Counted from the first letter of the stretch, positions 44,443-54,619 are shown. The stretch is DNA of 64,000 nt from Microbacterium terrisoli (GCF_030866805.1 NZ_CP133019.1:2356001-2420000), one strand, 5' to 3'. Notes: generated by a model from the sequence alone, not told the origin. Made by a program: numbers and translations.

Positions 44443-45912
44443 TCAGTGCTCCTCGGCGACGACGTTCTCGGCGGGCTGCACGATCGGGATCTCGGTCGTG
44501 ACCGCCTCCAGCCCCGACAGCCGGGCAGGCGACAACTGCTTGGTGACCTCTTCGCGGGCCATCAGCCCGGCTTCCACGACCAGGTCGCTGACGTTGCGGC
44601 CGGTCAGCAGCGCCGTCTTGGCCAGAGCCGCCGACGCCGCGTAGCCGATGAAGGGAGTCAGCGCCGTGACCACGCCCACCGACGAGCCGACCATGGCGCC
44701 CAGACGCTCGCGGTTGGCGGTGATCCCGTCGATGCAGTTCACGCGCAGGGTCCACATCGCCTGGCGCATCCAGGTGATCGACTGGAAGATCGAATGCGCG
44801 ATGACCGGCTCGAAGGCGTTCAACTGGAGCTGCCCGGCCTCGGCGGCCATCGTGACGGTGACGTCGGCGCCGGCGACCGAGAAGGCGACCTGGTTGACGA
44901 CCTCGGGGATGATCGGGTTGACCTTGCCCGGCATGATCGAGGAGCCTGCCGCCTTCGCGGGCAGGTTGATCTCGCCCAGACCCGCCTGCGGGCCGCTCGA
45001 GAGCAGGCGCAGGTCGTTGCAGATCTTCGACAGCTTGATCGCGCTGCGCTTGAGCGACGAGGAGAACGACATGAACGAGCCGGTGTCGCTGGTGGCCTCG
45101 ACAAGGTCGGATGCGGTGGCCAGATCCAGACCCGTGATCTCGCGCAGATGCCGCAGGACCGCCGGCGCGTAGCCGGGGTGGGTGGTGATGCCGGTGCCGA
45201 TGGCGGTGGCGCCCATGTTGATCTCGAACATGAGGCTGGCGTTCTCCGTCAGCCGCTGGTGGTCGTAGCCGAGTGTGGAGGCGAACCCGTGGAACTCCTG
45301 CCCCAGCGTCATGGGCACGGCATCCTGCAGCTGCGTGCGACCGACCTTCAGGATGTCGTGGAACTCGACGGCCTTGGCCAGGAACGACGCGCGCAGCAGG
45401 CTCATCTCTTCGAGCAGGCTCTGCAGCAGCAGCGACAGACCCACCTTGACCGCGGTCGGGTACACGTCGTTGGTGGATTGGCTGCGGTTGGTGTCATCGA
45501 TCGGCGCGAGGAAGGCATAGTCGCCCTTCTCGCGGCCGGCCAGCTCCAGGGCGACGTTGGTGATGACCTCGTTCGCGTTCATGTTGGTCGACGTGCCCGC
45601 GCCGCCCTGGATGACGCCGACCACGAATTGGTCGTGGAACTTGCCGTCGATCACGAGCTGCGCGGCGCGATCGATGAGATCTGCCTTCTCGTGCGAGAGC
45701 ACGCCGATCTCGCGGTTCGCGCGCGCCGATGCCTGCTTGACCATCGCGAGGGCCTTCACGAAGTCGTCGTACACCGAGATCGGCCGCTTCGCGATCGGGA
45801 AGTTCGCCAGAGCCCGCGCCGTATGGATGCCCCAATAGGCATCGGCGGGGATCTCCATCGAGCCCAGTGAATCGGTCTCGGTGCGTGTGCGCATCGTTGC
45901 GTCCATAGCCAT
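44443..45912 (-). CDS. aspA: aspartate ammonia-lyase
   Basis: 489 aa, aspartase/fumarase superfamily. The signature GSSIMPGKVNP is near residue 320, with the TRTETDSLGSMEIPADAYWG N-terminus and GTSTNMNANEVITN of aspartases. Interconverts aspartate and fumarate plus ammonia. Fumarase C is the main alternative; N-terminus and length favour aspartase. AAGGACG precedes the ATG. Confidence 0.88.
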   Translation of the reverse strand: MAMDATMRTRTETDSLGSMEIPADAYWGIHTARALANFPIAKRPISVYDDFVKALAMVKQASARANREIGVLSHEKADLIDRAAQLVIDGKFHDQFVVGVIQGGAGTSTNMNANEVITNVALELAGREKGDYAFLAPIDDTNRSQSTNDVYPTAVKVGLSLLLQSLLEEMSLLRASFLAKAVEFHDILKVGRTQLQDAVPMTLGQEFHGFASTLGYDHQRLTENASLMFEINMGATAIGTGITTHPGYAPAVLRHLREITGLDLATASDLVEATSDTGSFMSFSSSLKRSAIKLSKICNDLRLLSSGPQAGLGEINLPAKAAGSSIMPGKVNPIIPEVVNQVAFSVAGADVTVTMAAEAGQLQLNAFEPVIAHSIFQSITWMRQAMWTLRVNCIDGITANRERLGAMVGSSVGVVTALTPFIGYAASAALAKTALLTGRNVSDLVVEAGLMAREEVTKQLSPARLSGLEAVTTEIPIVQPAENVVAEEH

Positions 45913-46032
45913 GTGTGTCAGCGTCCTTGTGGGTCACGGCGGATCGGAAGTGATCGCTTCGAGCTTACCTGCCCGCACACCACGATCCGGTGTACATCGG
46001 GTACAACCGCAAGCCGCCGGCTGTACCTGACG

Positions 46033-46953
46033 TCAGTCCGCGTTGCGCGGGGGTTTGCGTGCGAATCGCTCGAGCCGCTCCTCGGGACTCAGCGCAGCCA
46101 TGGCCGCAAGCCACTCTTCATTGAAGACATCCGCCGTGGGTGCGTCGACCACGGGCACCACGGCGTGCGTGATCGTGTCGTCGTACACGTGGACGAGATG
46201 GAAGGACTGGCCGGCATCCATCCCGTTGACCTCCACCGCCGGACGCGCGAGGTTCATCGTGTAGCACGACGCGGCCGACACGCTCACCGGCACTCCCGCG
46301 AACATTCCATGCGTCGAGTAGTGCAGATGACCGGCGAGGATGCCGCGGACATCGGTGCCCGCGATCACCGCCGCCAACGCGTCCTGATGCCGCAGCTCGA
46401 GCAGGTCGAAGAACGGGATGTGGCCGGGCAGCGGCGGATGGTGCATCGCCAGCAGCGTGCCCAGCGGCGCGGGCTCTGCCAGCACGCCGCCCAGCCACTC
46501 CAGCTGAGCGGCATCCAGATCGCCGTGGTGCCAGCCGGGCACCGAGGAGTCGAGTGCGATCAGCCGCAGCCCGCTGAGGTCCCAGACGCCGGTGACGGGC
46601 TGCTGACTGGGTTCGCGCCCCAGCAGGGAGCGCCGCAGCTCGGGTCGTTCGTCGTGATTGCCGGCCACCCAGATCACGGGCGCGCCCAGGCGCTGCGCGA
46701 CCGGTTCGACGGCCTGCTTCAACGCCACGTAGGCAGCAGGCTCACCGAGATCGGTCAGATCGCCGGTGAACACCAGGGCGTCGGGGCGCAGCGACAATCG
46801 CTCTATCGCCGCGAGCGTCCGCTGCAGGTTCGCCGAGGTGTCGTAACGCCCGTTCAGCGGACGGTTGCCACCCATCAGGTGCGTGTCGCTGACGTGGACG
46901 ATGGTGCGAAGTGCTGGCGAGTGGGACCCGAAGCGAGGGAACGCGGCATCCAT
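46033..46953 (-). CDS. calcineurin-like phosphodiesterase, CpdA/Rv0805-like
   Basis: 306 aa metallophosphoesterase. All dimetal motifs are present: SDTHL, GDLTDLG, GNHDE, MHHPPLPG and GHLHYSTHG. Members of this subgroup hydrolyse cyclic nucleotides among other esters; the physiological substrate is not defined by sequence. TAGGCT ends 6 nt before the ATG. Confidence 0.88.
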   Translation of the reverse strand: MDAAFPRFGSHSPALRTIVHVSDTHLMGGNRPLNGRYDTSANLQRTLAAIERLSLRPDALVFTGDLTDLGEPAAYVALKQAVEPVAQRLGAPVIWVAGNHDERPELRRSLLGREPSQQPVTGVWDLSGLRLIALDSSVPGWHHGDLDAAQLEWLGGVLAEPAPLGTLLAMHHPPLPGHIPFFDLLELRHQDALAAVIAGTDVRGILAGHLHYSTHGMFAGVPVSVSAASCYTMNLARPAVEVNGMDAGQSFHLVHVYDDTITHAVVPVVDAPTADVFNEEWLAAMAALSPEERLERFARKPPRNAD

Positions 46954-46959
46954 CCCCTC

Positions 46960-46965
46960 AGCCTA
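46960..46965 (-). promoter_or_regulatory. -10 element of phosphodiesterase gene (leaderless)
   Basis: TAGGCT ends 6 nt before the ATG at 46953. Confidence 0.55.
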
Positions 46966-46994
46966 GGGGCGCAGCCCCCCGGACCCGCACAGCT

Positions 46995-47330
46995 TCAGTG
47001 GTTGAAGACGATCAGCAGGATGCCGCTGAGCACCGCCGCCCCGCACAGCGTGAACGACGCGCAGGCGGCGACGAACGCCAGGTCCTTCTGCGCCGTGGTC
47101 AGCGGGCTCTTCTTGGCGGCCTTCGCCGCCGCCTTCTCGGCACGTGCCGCCTCTTTCGGCGTGATCACCGTGATCGCATCGGTGAATTCAGCCGGGGCGA
47201 CGACCGGCACCCGGCCCGCACGCACGAGCATGCGCACCCCGATCGCATAGAACCCGACGACGATGATCGCACCGCCCAGGGCCACGACGAAGACCTGCAC
47301 GAATGCGAGCCAGTTGATGTCGACCGTCAT
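46995..47330 (-). CDS. small membrane protein downstream of pit
   Basis: 111 aa: a membrane helix at about 7-30, an Ala/Lys-rich cytoplasmic stretch (ARAEKAAAKAAKKS) and a second helix at about 85-108. No family recognised. Its ATG overlaps the pit stop (ATGA), so it is co-translated and may be an accessory of the transporter (inference). Confidence 0.7.
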   Translation of the reverse strand: MTVDINWLAFVQVFVVALGGAIIVVGFYAIGVRMLVRAGRVPVVAPAEFTDAITVITPKEAARAEKAAAKAAKKSPLTTAQKDLAFVAACASFTLCGAAVLSGILLIVFNH

Positions 47331-48793
47331 TTCGCGCCCTTCCCGCCCGCGGCGTTCCTCGCTGCGGCGCCTCGTTCGGCTTCAGCGACCTTCTTCTTGC
47401 CGCCGGTCTTCTTGCCGTCCGCCTTCTTCTTCTTGTCCGTGCGCTTCTTCTCGCCGTCGCTCTTCTTGGCGTCGGCCTTCGCCTTCGCCTTCTTCTCGGC
47501 CTTCGCACGTGCTTCTTCTTCGAGCCGGCGGCGCTCGCGCTCGCGCTCTTCGGCTTTGCGGCGCGCCTTCTCTTCGGCCTTGCGACGTTCTTCTTCGCGG
47601 ATGATCGCCCGCTGGCGACGCGTGGGCGGCGGGTTCTTCTTGACCTTGACCGCACGGCCCGACTCGGCCACGTCGCTCATCGCATTCGCCGCGGTGACGG
47701 CGTTGCGCCGCGACCGCAGGAACAGTCCGACGATCAGTGCCAGTGCCAGCACGCCATCGACGAGGATGCCCCAGTTGCCCAGCCATCCGACGATCAGCGC
47801 CGCCACCGCCCCGACCGCACCGGCCGCCGGCAGTGTCAGCAGCCATCCGACGGCGATCTTTCCAGCGGTGCCCCAGCGCACTTTCGATCCGCGGCGGCCG
47901 AGGCCCGAGCCGATGACCGATCCCGACGCGACCTGCGTCGTGGACAGCGCGAAGCCCACCGCGCTGGAGGCGAGGATCGTGGCGGCCGTCGCGGTCTCGG
48001 CGGCGAACCCCTGGGCGGGCTTGACGTCGGTCAGCCCCCTGCCGAGGGTGCGGATGATGCGCCAGCCGCCGAGGTAGGTGCCCAGCGCGATCGTGAACGC
48101 ACAGGCCAGGATCACCCAGATGTGGGGCTCGGCCTGGTCCTTGTTCTGCCAGCCGGCCATGATCAGGGCGAGGGTGATGATGCCCATCGTCTTCTGCGCG
48201 TCGTTCGTGCCGTGCGCCAGAGCGACCATCGACGAGGTGAAGATCTGGCCCCAGCGGAAGCCGCTGCGTCCGTCGGGCTTGTTGTCGTACCGGCGGGTCA
48301 GCGCGTAGGCGAGCCGGGTGGCCAGGAACGCGACGATCCCGGCCGTCAGCGGCGAGAGCAGCGCCGGCAGGATGACCTTGCCGAACACTTCGCCGAAGTT
48401 GACCCCGATCACTCCCACACCCACGAGGGTCGCGCCGATCAGGCCGCCGAACAGAGCATGCGACGAGCTGGAGGGAAGGCCCAGCAGCCAGGTCAGCATG
48501 TTCCAGGCCACGGCGCCGATCAGCCCGGCGAAGATGAGGGCGAGGAACTGCGTCGAATTCGTGATCTGATCTTCACGGATGATGCCGTGCGAGATGGTCT
48601 GCGACACCTCGGTGGACAGGAACGCCCCCACCAGGTTCAGCCCTGCGGCCAGTCCCACGGCGACCTTGGGCTTGAGAGCGCCGGTCGCGATGGGCGTCGC
48701 CATCGCATTCGCGGTGTCGTGGAAGCCATTCGTGAAGTCGAAGAAGAGTGCCAGAGCGATGACCAGCACGACGATCAGAGCTGCGGTTTCCAC
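47327..48793 (-). CDS. pit: inorganic phosphate transporter, PiT family
   Basis: 488 aa. About ten membrane helices with both PiT signatures (FDFTNGFHDTANAMATPIAT and VALAHGTNDAQKTMG). The last 110 residues form a highly charged Lys/Glu/Arg-rich coiled coil, absent from typical Pit. GTG start at 48793 after GGAAAGCG. Confidence 0.93.
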   Translation of the reverse strand: METAALIVVLVIALALFFDFTNGFHDTANAMATPIATGALKPKVAVGLAAGLNLVGAFLSTEVSQTISHGIIREDQITNSTQFLALIFAGLIGAVAWNMLTWLLGLPSSSSHALFGGLIGATLVGVGVIGVNFGEVFGKVILPALLSPLTAGIVAFLATRLAYALTRRYDNKPDGRSGFRWGQIFTSSMVALAHGTNDAQKTMGIITLALIMAGWQNKDQAEPHIWVILACAFTIALGTYLGGWRIIRTLGRGLTDVKPAQGFAAETATAATILASSAVGFALSTTQVASGSVIGSGLGRRGSKVRWGTAGKIAVGWLLTLPAAGAVGAVAALIVGWLGNWGILVDGVLALALIVGLFLRSRRNAVTAANAMSDVAESGRAVKVKKNPPPTRRQRAIIREEERRKAEEKARRKAEERERERRRLEEEARAKAEKKAKAKADAKKSDGEKKRTDKKKKADGKKTGGKKKVAEAERGAAARNAAGGKGAK

Positions 48794-48933
48794 CGTTCGC
48801 TTTCCGGGATTTGTGGGCGTGGATGGGCCGATGGTGTCGGCGATGCGAACGAAGAGTTCACAGATCTCGCGGCCCCGGCTTCCCGGGACACAGAAATACT
48901 CTCACGTGCGGCTGAGAACCGTGAACCGGCGAC

Positions 48934-48939
48934 TACGGT
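48934..48939 (+). promoter_or_regulatory. -10 element of oligopeptidase B gene
   Basis: TACGGT ends 8 nt before the GTG at 48948. Confidence 0.4.
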
Positions 48940-48947
48940 GGACTACC

Positions 48948-51080
48948 GTGACCGAATCGCGCGCCGCCGCTGCGGCATCCGTCTCCGCCCCCGTCGCCGA
49001 CCGCCGCCCGACCGCCCGCACGCATCACGGCGACACCGTCCAAGACCCGTACGAGTGGCTGCGCGCGAAGGACGACCCGCAGGTGATCGAGCACCTGGAG
49101 GCGGAGAACGCCTATACGCAGGCCCGCACGGCGCACCTGGAGTCGCTGCGCGAGCGGGTGTTCGGTGAGATCAAGAGCCGCACGCAGGAGAGCGACCTGT
49201 CGGTGCCCACTCGGCGCGGCGACTGGTGGTACTACGGACGCACCGTTGAGGGCAAGCAGTACGGCATCCAGTGCCGGGCACCCCTGGCCTCGCCCGACGA
49301 CTGGACGCCCCCCGAGCTGTCGGCCGACGTGGAGGTGCCCGGCGAGGAGGTGCTGCTGGACGCCAACGTCGAAGCGGAGGGCCACGAGTTCTTCTCGCTG
49401 GGCAGCTTCGAGGTCTCCACCGACGGCAACCTCATGCTCTACGGAGTGGATGTCGCCGGCGACGAGCGCTACCTGCTGCGCGTGCGGGACCTGCGCACCG
49501 GCCAGGACCTGCCCGACGAGATCCCCGACACGTTCTCGGGGGCCTCGCTCTCACCCGACAGCCGCTTCGTCGTGTACTCCACGGTCGATGACGCCTGGCG
49601 CCCCGACACCGTGTGGCTGCACGAGCTGGGCACGCCGGTGGCCGACGACGCGAAGCTCTTCCACGAGCCCGACGAGAAGTTCTGGGTGGGTGCCGGCTTC
49701 ACCCGCAGCGACAAGTACCTCATGATCGGGCTGGGCTCCTCGATCACCAGCGAGGAGTGGATCCTGGACGCCGACGACCTGCGCGGGCAGGCGCGCGTGG
49801 TCTGGCCGCGCGAAGAGGGCGTGGAGTACGACAGCGACCACGCCGTCGTGGACGGCCAGGACGTGCTGTACATCCTGCACAACAAGAACGCGCTGGACTT
49901 CGAGCTGGTGCGGGTCGCGGCATCCGACCCTCAAGGAACGCCCGAGGTGGTCGTGCCGCACGCACCCGGCAGGCGACTGCTGGGGCTGTCGACCTTCCGC
50001 GACTTCGCCGTGATCGGGTACCGGCGCGAAGGCCTCGCGCGCATGGGCATGTTCGACTACGCCACCAGCGGCATCGACGAGCTCACATTCGACGAGCCTC
50101 TCTATGCCGCCGGCGCCGCCGGCAATCCGGAGTGGGCGCCGCCGGTGATCCGCTTGGGCTACGCGTCGTTCGTCACCCCCGGCACCGTCTACGACTACGT
50201 CGTGGCCACCGGCGAGAAGCTGCTGCGCAAGCGCGAACCGGTGCTGGGCGGCTATGAGCCGGCCGACTACGCGCAGCAGCGCATGTGGGCGACGGCTGCG
50301 GACGGCACGCAGGTGCCCGTCTCGCTCGTGTGGAAGCGCTCGTTCGGCGACGAGCTCGGTGACGCGCCGCGCCCGCTGCACCTGTACGGGTACGGATCGT
50401 ACGAGCACTCGATCGAGCCGGGCTTCTCGGTGGCGCGGCTGAGCGAGCTGGACCGCGGCGTCGTGTTCGCCGTGGCCCATGTGCGCGGCGGCGGCGAGAT
50501 GGGCCGGCAGTGGTACGAAGACGGCAAGCTGCTGCACAAGCGCAACACGTTCACCGACTTCGTCGACTGCGCCCGCCACCTGATCGACGCCGGTATCACC
50601 TCTCCCGACCGTCTGGTGGCCGAGGGCGGGTCGGCGGGCGGTCTGCTCATGGGCGCGATCGCCAACCTCGCCCCCGAGCTGTTCGCGGGCGTGCTGGCCA
50701 ACGTGCCGTTCGTCGATGCGCTCACCAGCATCCTCGACCCGTCGCTGCCGCTGACCGTCATCGAATGGGACGAGTGGGGCGACCCGCTGCACGACGCCGA
50801 TGTGTACGCGTACATGAAGTCGTACACCCCGTATGAGAATGTCCGAGAGGATGCCGCGTACCCGCACATCCTCGCGGTGACCTCGCTGAACGACACCCGC
50901 GTGCTGTACGTGGAGCCGGCCAAATGGGTGGCACGGCTGCGCGAGGCGGGAGCCGACGCGCTGCTGAAGTGCGAGATGGTGGCCGGGCACGGCGGCGTCA
51001 GCGGGCGTTACAACGCGTGGCGGGAGCGGGCGTTCGAGCTGGCCTGGCTGCTGGACGTGCTGGGCGTCGCCGAGGCGTGA
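48948..51080 (+). CDS. ptrB: oligopeptidase B (prolyl oligopeptidase family S9A)
   Basis: 710 aa. Seven-bladed propeller N-terminal part and alpha/beta-hydrolase C-terminal part. Catalytic Ser near 562 in GGSAGG, Asp near 649 in SLNDTRV, His near 681 in GHGGVSGR. Cleaves short peptides after Arg/Lys in the cytoplasm. GTG at 48948 is chosen: the frame stays open much further upstream, but that part is antisense to pit and lacks family similarity. Confidence 0.92.
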   Translation: MTESRAAAAASVSAPVADRRPTARTHHGDTVQDPYEWLRAKDDPQVIEHLEAENAYTQARTAHLESLRERVFGEIKSRTQESDLSVPTRRGDWWYYGRTVEGKQYGIQCRAPLASPDDWTPPELSADVEVPGEEVLLDANVEAEGHEFFSLGSFEVSTDGNLMLYGVDVAGDERYLLRVRDLRTGQDLPDEIPDTFSGASLSPDSRFVVYSTVDDAWRPDTVWLHELGTPVADDAKLFHEPDEKFWVGAGFTRSDKYLMIGLGSSITSEEWILDADDLRGQARVVWPREEGVEYDSDHAVVDGQDVLYILHNKNALDFELVRVAASDPQGTPEVVVPHAPGRRLLGLSTFRDFAVIGYRREGLARMGMFDYATSGIDELTFDEPLYAAGAAGNPEWAPPVIRLGYASFVTPGTVYDYVVATGEKLLRKREPVLGGYEPADYAQQRMWATAADGTQVPVSLVWKRSFGDELGDAPRPLHLYGYGSYEHSIEPGFSVARLSELDRGVVFAVAHVRGGGEMGRQWYEDGKLLHKRNTFTDFVDCARHLIDAGITSPDRLVAEGGSAGGLLMGAIANLAPELFAGVLANVPFVDALTSILDPSLPLTVIEWDEWGDPLHDADVYAYMKSYTPYENVREDAAYPHILAVTSLNDTRVLYVEPAKWVARLREAGADALLKCEMVAGHGGVSGRYNAWRERAFELAWLLDVLGVAEA

Positions 51081-51095
51081 GCGGCCGCGGGCACA

Positions 51096-52124
51096 TCAGC
51101 CGAACAGGACGGCGGCCTCGTCGTAGCGGTACTGCGGAACCGTGTTCAGCTCCCCCAGCGCCTCGGCGAACGGCACCCGCACGATGTCGGTGCCGCGCAT
51201 GGCCACCATCTGGCCCCACGCGCCCTCGACCACGGCGTCGGCCGCATGCAGCCCGAGCCGGGTGGCCAGCACCCGGTCGAAACCCGACGGCGATCCCCCG
51301 CGCTGGATGTGGCCGAGCACCGTCGCACGGGTCTCGATGCCGGTGATGCGTTCGATCTCGGGCGCCATCACATCGCCGATGCCGCCCAGGCGCGGACGGT
51401 TGAACGCGTCCATGCCCTTGTCGCTGTAGGCCTCGTCCATGCCGGTCAGGGTGAACCCCTCCGAGACGACGACCAGCGGCGCACGCCCCCGGTCATGAGC
51501 GCTGGTGACCAGGTCGCACACGTCGTCGATCGACATCGGCACCTCGGGGATGCAGATCACGTGGGCGCCGGCGGCCATGCCGGCGTGCAGCGCGATCCAC
51601 CCGACGTGCCGGCCCATCACCTCGGCCACCATGCAGCGCTGGTGGGAGTCGCCAGTGGTGCGCAGCCGGTCCATCGCATCGGTCGCGATGTTCACCGCGG
51701 TGTCGAACCCGAACGAATAGTCGGTGGCCCGCAGATCGTTGTCGATCGTCTTGGGCACACCCAGGACGTTCAGACCGTCTCCGGCCAGTCGGTCGGCTGC
51801 CGCGAGAGTGCCCTCGCCGCCGATCGCGATGATCCCGTCGATGCGGTGGCCGTACAGCGTCTTGGCGATGTTCTCGGCGCCGCCGCGCGGTCCCTCGTAG
51901 GGGTTGGTGCGGCTCGTGCCGAGGATCGTGCCGCCCACCTTGGACAGGCCCTTGACCTCGTGGCGGGTAAGCGGGAAGAAATCGCCCTCGACGACGCCGC
52001 GCCACCCGTCGCGGATGCCGACGAACTCGAGGTCGTACGTCGTGGTCCCCTTCAGCACGACGCCGCGGATCACCGCATTCAGTCCGGGGCAGTCGCCACC
52101 ACTGGTCAGGATGCCGATCTTCAT
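51096..52124 (-). CDS. pfkA: 6-phosphofructokinase
   Basis: 342 aa. GILTSGGDCPGLNAVIRG, IAIGGEGTLAAADRL, PKTIDNDL and IQRGGSPSGFDR are the PfkA signatures. The phosphoryl-donor site reads GGEGT (Gly where PPi-dependent enzymes have Asp), pointing to ATP, although PKTIDND is shared with PPi-type enzymes; group III actinobacterial PFK. Its stop faces oligopeptidase B with a 15-bp gap. GAGGACG precedes the ATG. Confidence 0.93.
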   Translation of the reverse strand: MKIGILTSGGDCPGLNAVIRGVVLKGTTTYDLEFVGIRDGWRGVVEGDFFPLTRHEVKGLSKVGGTILGTSRTNPYEGPRGGAENIAKTLYGHRIDGIIAIGGEGTLAAADRLAGDGLNVLGVPKTIDNDLRATDYSFGFDTAVNIATDAMDRLRTTGDSHQRCMVAEVMGRHVGWIALHAGMAAGAHVICIPEVPMSIDDVCDLVTSAHDRGRAPLVVVSEGFTLTGMDEAYSDKGMDAFNRPRLGGIGDVMAPEIERITGIETRATVLGHIQRGGSPSGFDRVLATRLGLHAADAVVEGAWGQMVAMRGTDIVRVPFAEALGELNTVPQYRYDEAAVLFG

Positions 52125-52239
52125 GCTTATCGTCCTCAGGTCGGGTTGGGGGGTACCGGCGACGCTGCCACGATCGACATTAGCGCCCCCGATGACCGAC
52201 CGTTGACACGTGTGCAGCGCCTGCGCGCACGCGAGCGGG

Positions 52240-54390
52240 TCACTCCGCGCCGAGCGCCTGACGGGTCAGGTGCATGAGCGCCGACAGCTGCACCGAGTCG
52301 CTCGAGGTCGGATCCACCGCTTCACCGTCGAGGGCGCGGGCAGCCAGACCCTGCTTCGAATCGATGAGCTCGGCGATCTTCGTGTCGATCGTGTGTGCGG
52401 CGATGATCCGCCACGCCGTGACCGGCTCGTCCTGCCCGATGCGGTGCACACGGTCGATCGCCTGCGTCTGCTCGGCGGCGGTCCAGCTCAGCTCGGCGAG
52501 CACGACGTTGGACGCTGCCTGCATGTTCAGTCCGACCCCCGCGGCGGTCAGCGAACAGACCGCGACCCCGACGGCCGGATCGTTGTTGAACGCGTCGATG
52601 GCCTGCTGCCGCGCGGGCGTGGACTGGTCGCCGCGCACCGACACAGAGGTGAGGCCGGATGCCGCGAAGTGGGCTTCTGCGGCATCCATCACGTCGATGT
52701 GCTTCGCGAAGAACACGACCTTGCCCACCGACCGCTGCAGCTGCACGGCATAGTCGGCGGCCAGCAGCGCCTTGGCCTGACCGATCTTGCGGACCATCGT
52801 GAAGACGTTGTCACCGCCCGTGCCTGCCGCCTTCGACTCGTCGAGCTCGTTCTGGGCGACCAGGCGCACGATGTCATCGTCGACCTCACCGGGGGCGAGC
52901 CCGCGGTCTCCGCGCGCCGCGACGATGCGGCGATAGCGGGCCGCCAGCCGCTCGCCGAGCTCGTGCTCGGCCTGACGGATCGACCGGCCGTACTCGTCGT
53001 CGAGCTCGACCGGCAGGTCGGCGACGAGCTTGTCGGGCAGGTCGGCGGCGACATCCTTCTTCTTGCGCCGGACGATGCCCATCGAGATCACGGCGTCGCG
53101 CGCCGCGGGGTAGAAGGCCTTGTCGGCGGGGGTCAGCCCCGTCGCGTCGAGCTTCTGCATGAGCTGCGCACCCGGCTTCTCGCCGTTGGTCCACCCCAGG
53201 AAGCGCCAGATCGCATCGAAGTCCTCGACATCGTTGATCAGCGGCGTTCCGGTCAGCGCCAGCATGAGCGGGTTGCTGACCTGCTCGCGGATGCGCCCGG
53301 CCAGTGCCAGCACATTCTGGGAGCGCTGCGACGAGAGATTCTTGATGAAGTGGGCCTCGTCGACGACCAGCCCCTTCAGTCCGAGCCCGCTCAGCCACGA
53401 CAGGTGCCGATCGAGGATCTCGTAGTTGATGATGAACACGTCGGCGAAGGCGTCCACGTCTTCGCCGTCGCCGGAGATGACGGTTGCGCGCCGCTGCGGC
53501 GTCCACCGCTCGACCTCGCGCGCCCAGTTCATCTTCACGACGTTCGGAACGACCGCCAGCAGCGGATACGCCTCGGCGACCGAGGCGGCGAGCACCGACT
53601 CGGCCGTCTTGCCCAGACCCGGCTCGTCGGCCAGCAGGAACGAGCGATGCCCGGCACGCACGGCCTCGAGGAACCGGGATTGGTGCGCCATGACCTCCAG
53701 GCCCTTCGGCGACAGCCGATCGAACTCCGGAACCGGGGGCAGGTCCATGGTGGCCGCTCCCCCGCCGGCGCCGGTGGCGAACGACTTGTAGAGCGGGCCC
53801 ATCAGCTCCCAGCCGTCAAGCCGCCGTCGCGGAGTGCCCGACGCAGGCCTCAGGCCCAGATCGGGAGCGAGGAACGGATTCGCGTCGCGACGCGCCTCGA
53901 TCTGCGGCGGGATGACCTGGCGCTCGGCGAGCCCCGCAGGCACCACGGTGGCCTGCATCGGGACGACGTCGGTGATGATGAGCTCGTCGGGAGCCAGCTC
54001 GGCGCCCGATTCGAGAAGCCAATCGCGCCGCATGCGCTTGGCCACCGGCGACGTCGCCTGGTCGGCCTCCAGCAGCTGGATCAGCGAGGTGTCGCGCGCG
54101 GCCGTCTTGGCGAGGATCGTCGCCACGCCGTCCAGGCGCTTGAGCAGCTCGGCGCGCACGGAGTCTGTCTGTGCGGTGTCGGCCTTCACGCGGGCGCGCT
54201 CTTCGCGCACCAGGAACGCGATGACCTGGAACTTGACGCGGTTGGTGGGTCCGAGCTTGCCGCGCTGCGCCTTGGCCTCGACCTCGCGCACCTTGCGGGC
54301 GAGAATCGGGATGATGGGCGCGTCGTCGTCGTGTCGTGACGACGACTTCCGGCGGCGGACGGAAGTCTGGGCGGGTGCCGTGGTCGGCAT
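52240..54390 (-). CDS. SNF2-family DEAD/DEAH helicase
   Basis: 716 aa. Helicase motifs in order: I DEPGLGKT near 255, II VDEAH near 345, III LTGTP, V/VI SLTAAGVGLNMQAA and QAIDRVHRIGQ. The first 200 residues lack a recognised domain. Architecture is closest to stand-alone bacterial SNF2/SMARCAL1-like translocases. No restriction or defence genes adjoin it, so a DNA-repair or remodelling role is more likely than phage defence (inference). AGGAGG precedes the ATG at 54390. Confidence 0.9.
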   Translation of the reverse strand: MPTTAPAQTSVRRRKSSSRHDDDAPIIPILARKVREVEAKAQRGKLGPTNRVKFQVIAFLVREERARVKADTAQTDSVRAELLKRLDGVATILAKTAARDTSLIQLLEADQATSPVAKRMRRDWLLESGAELAPDELIITDVVPMQATVVPAGLAERQVIPPQIEARRDANPFLAPDLGLRPASGTPRRRLDGWELMGPLYKSFATGAGGGAATMDLPPVPEFDRLSPKGLEVMAHQSRFLEAVRAGHRSFLLADEPGLGKTAESVLAASVAEAYPLLAVVPNVVKMNWAREVERWTPQRRATVISGDGEDVDAFADVFIINYEILDRHLSWLSGLGLKGLVVDEAHFIKNLSSQRSQNVLALAGRIREQVSNPLMLALTGTPLINDVEDFDAIWRFLGWTNGEKPGAQLMQKLDATGLTPADKAFYPAARDAVISMGIVRRKKKDVAADLPDKLVADLPVELDDEYGRSIRQAEHELGERLAARYRRIVAARGDRGLAPGEVDDDIVRLVAQNELDESKAAGTGGDNVFTMVRKIGQAKALLAADYAVQLQRSVGKVVFFAKHIDVMDAAEAHFAASGLTSVSVRGDQSTPARQQAIDAFNNDPAVGVAVCSLTAAGVGLNMQAASNVVLAELSWTAAEQTQAIDRVHRIGQDEPVTAWRIIAAHTIDTKIAELIDSKQGLAARALDGEAVDPTSSDSVQLSALMHLTRQALGAE

Positions 54391-54607
54391 GCTCCTCCTG
54401 AGCGTGAGATCTGCGCCGGACTGTGCTGCCGGCGCGACCGGTTCGGGCTGTGATGCCCCGAAGGCGCACGAACGGGGCGCTGACGAGGCGGGAGGCATCG
54501 GCCGGCAACCGTCGCTTCGGCGTCGTGCCGCAGATGATCCCCGCCGCCATTCTACGGCATCCGCGCCGTCAACACATCGTCGTGTCCCGCGCGTCGCAGG
54601 TGTGCCC

Positions 54608-54613
54608 TATGGT
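54608..54613 (+). promoter_or_regulatory. -10 element of DHA2 MFS gene (leaderless GTG)
   Basis: TATGGT ends 6 nt before the GTG at 54620. Confidence 0.5.
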
Positions 54614-54619
54614 GATGCC

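Noticed and set aside
48579..48947. 123-codon upstream extension of oligopeptidase B
   Set aside because: Antisense to the pit 5' end and not part of the S9 family; GTG at 48948 has a -10 8 nt upstream.
52240..54390. SNF2 helicase as part of a defence island
   Set aside because: No methyltransferase, nuclease, toxin or other defence genes adjoin it; neighbours are pfkA and an MFS exporter.
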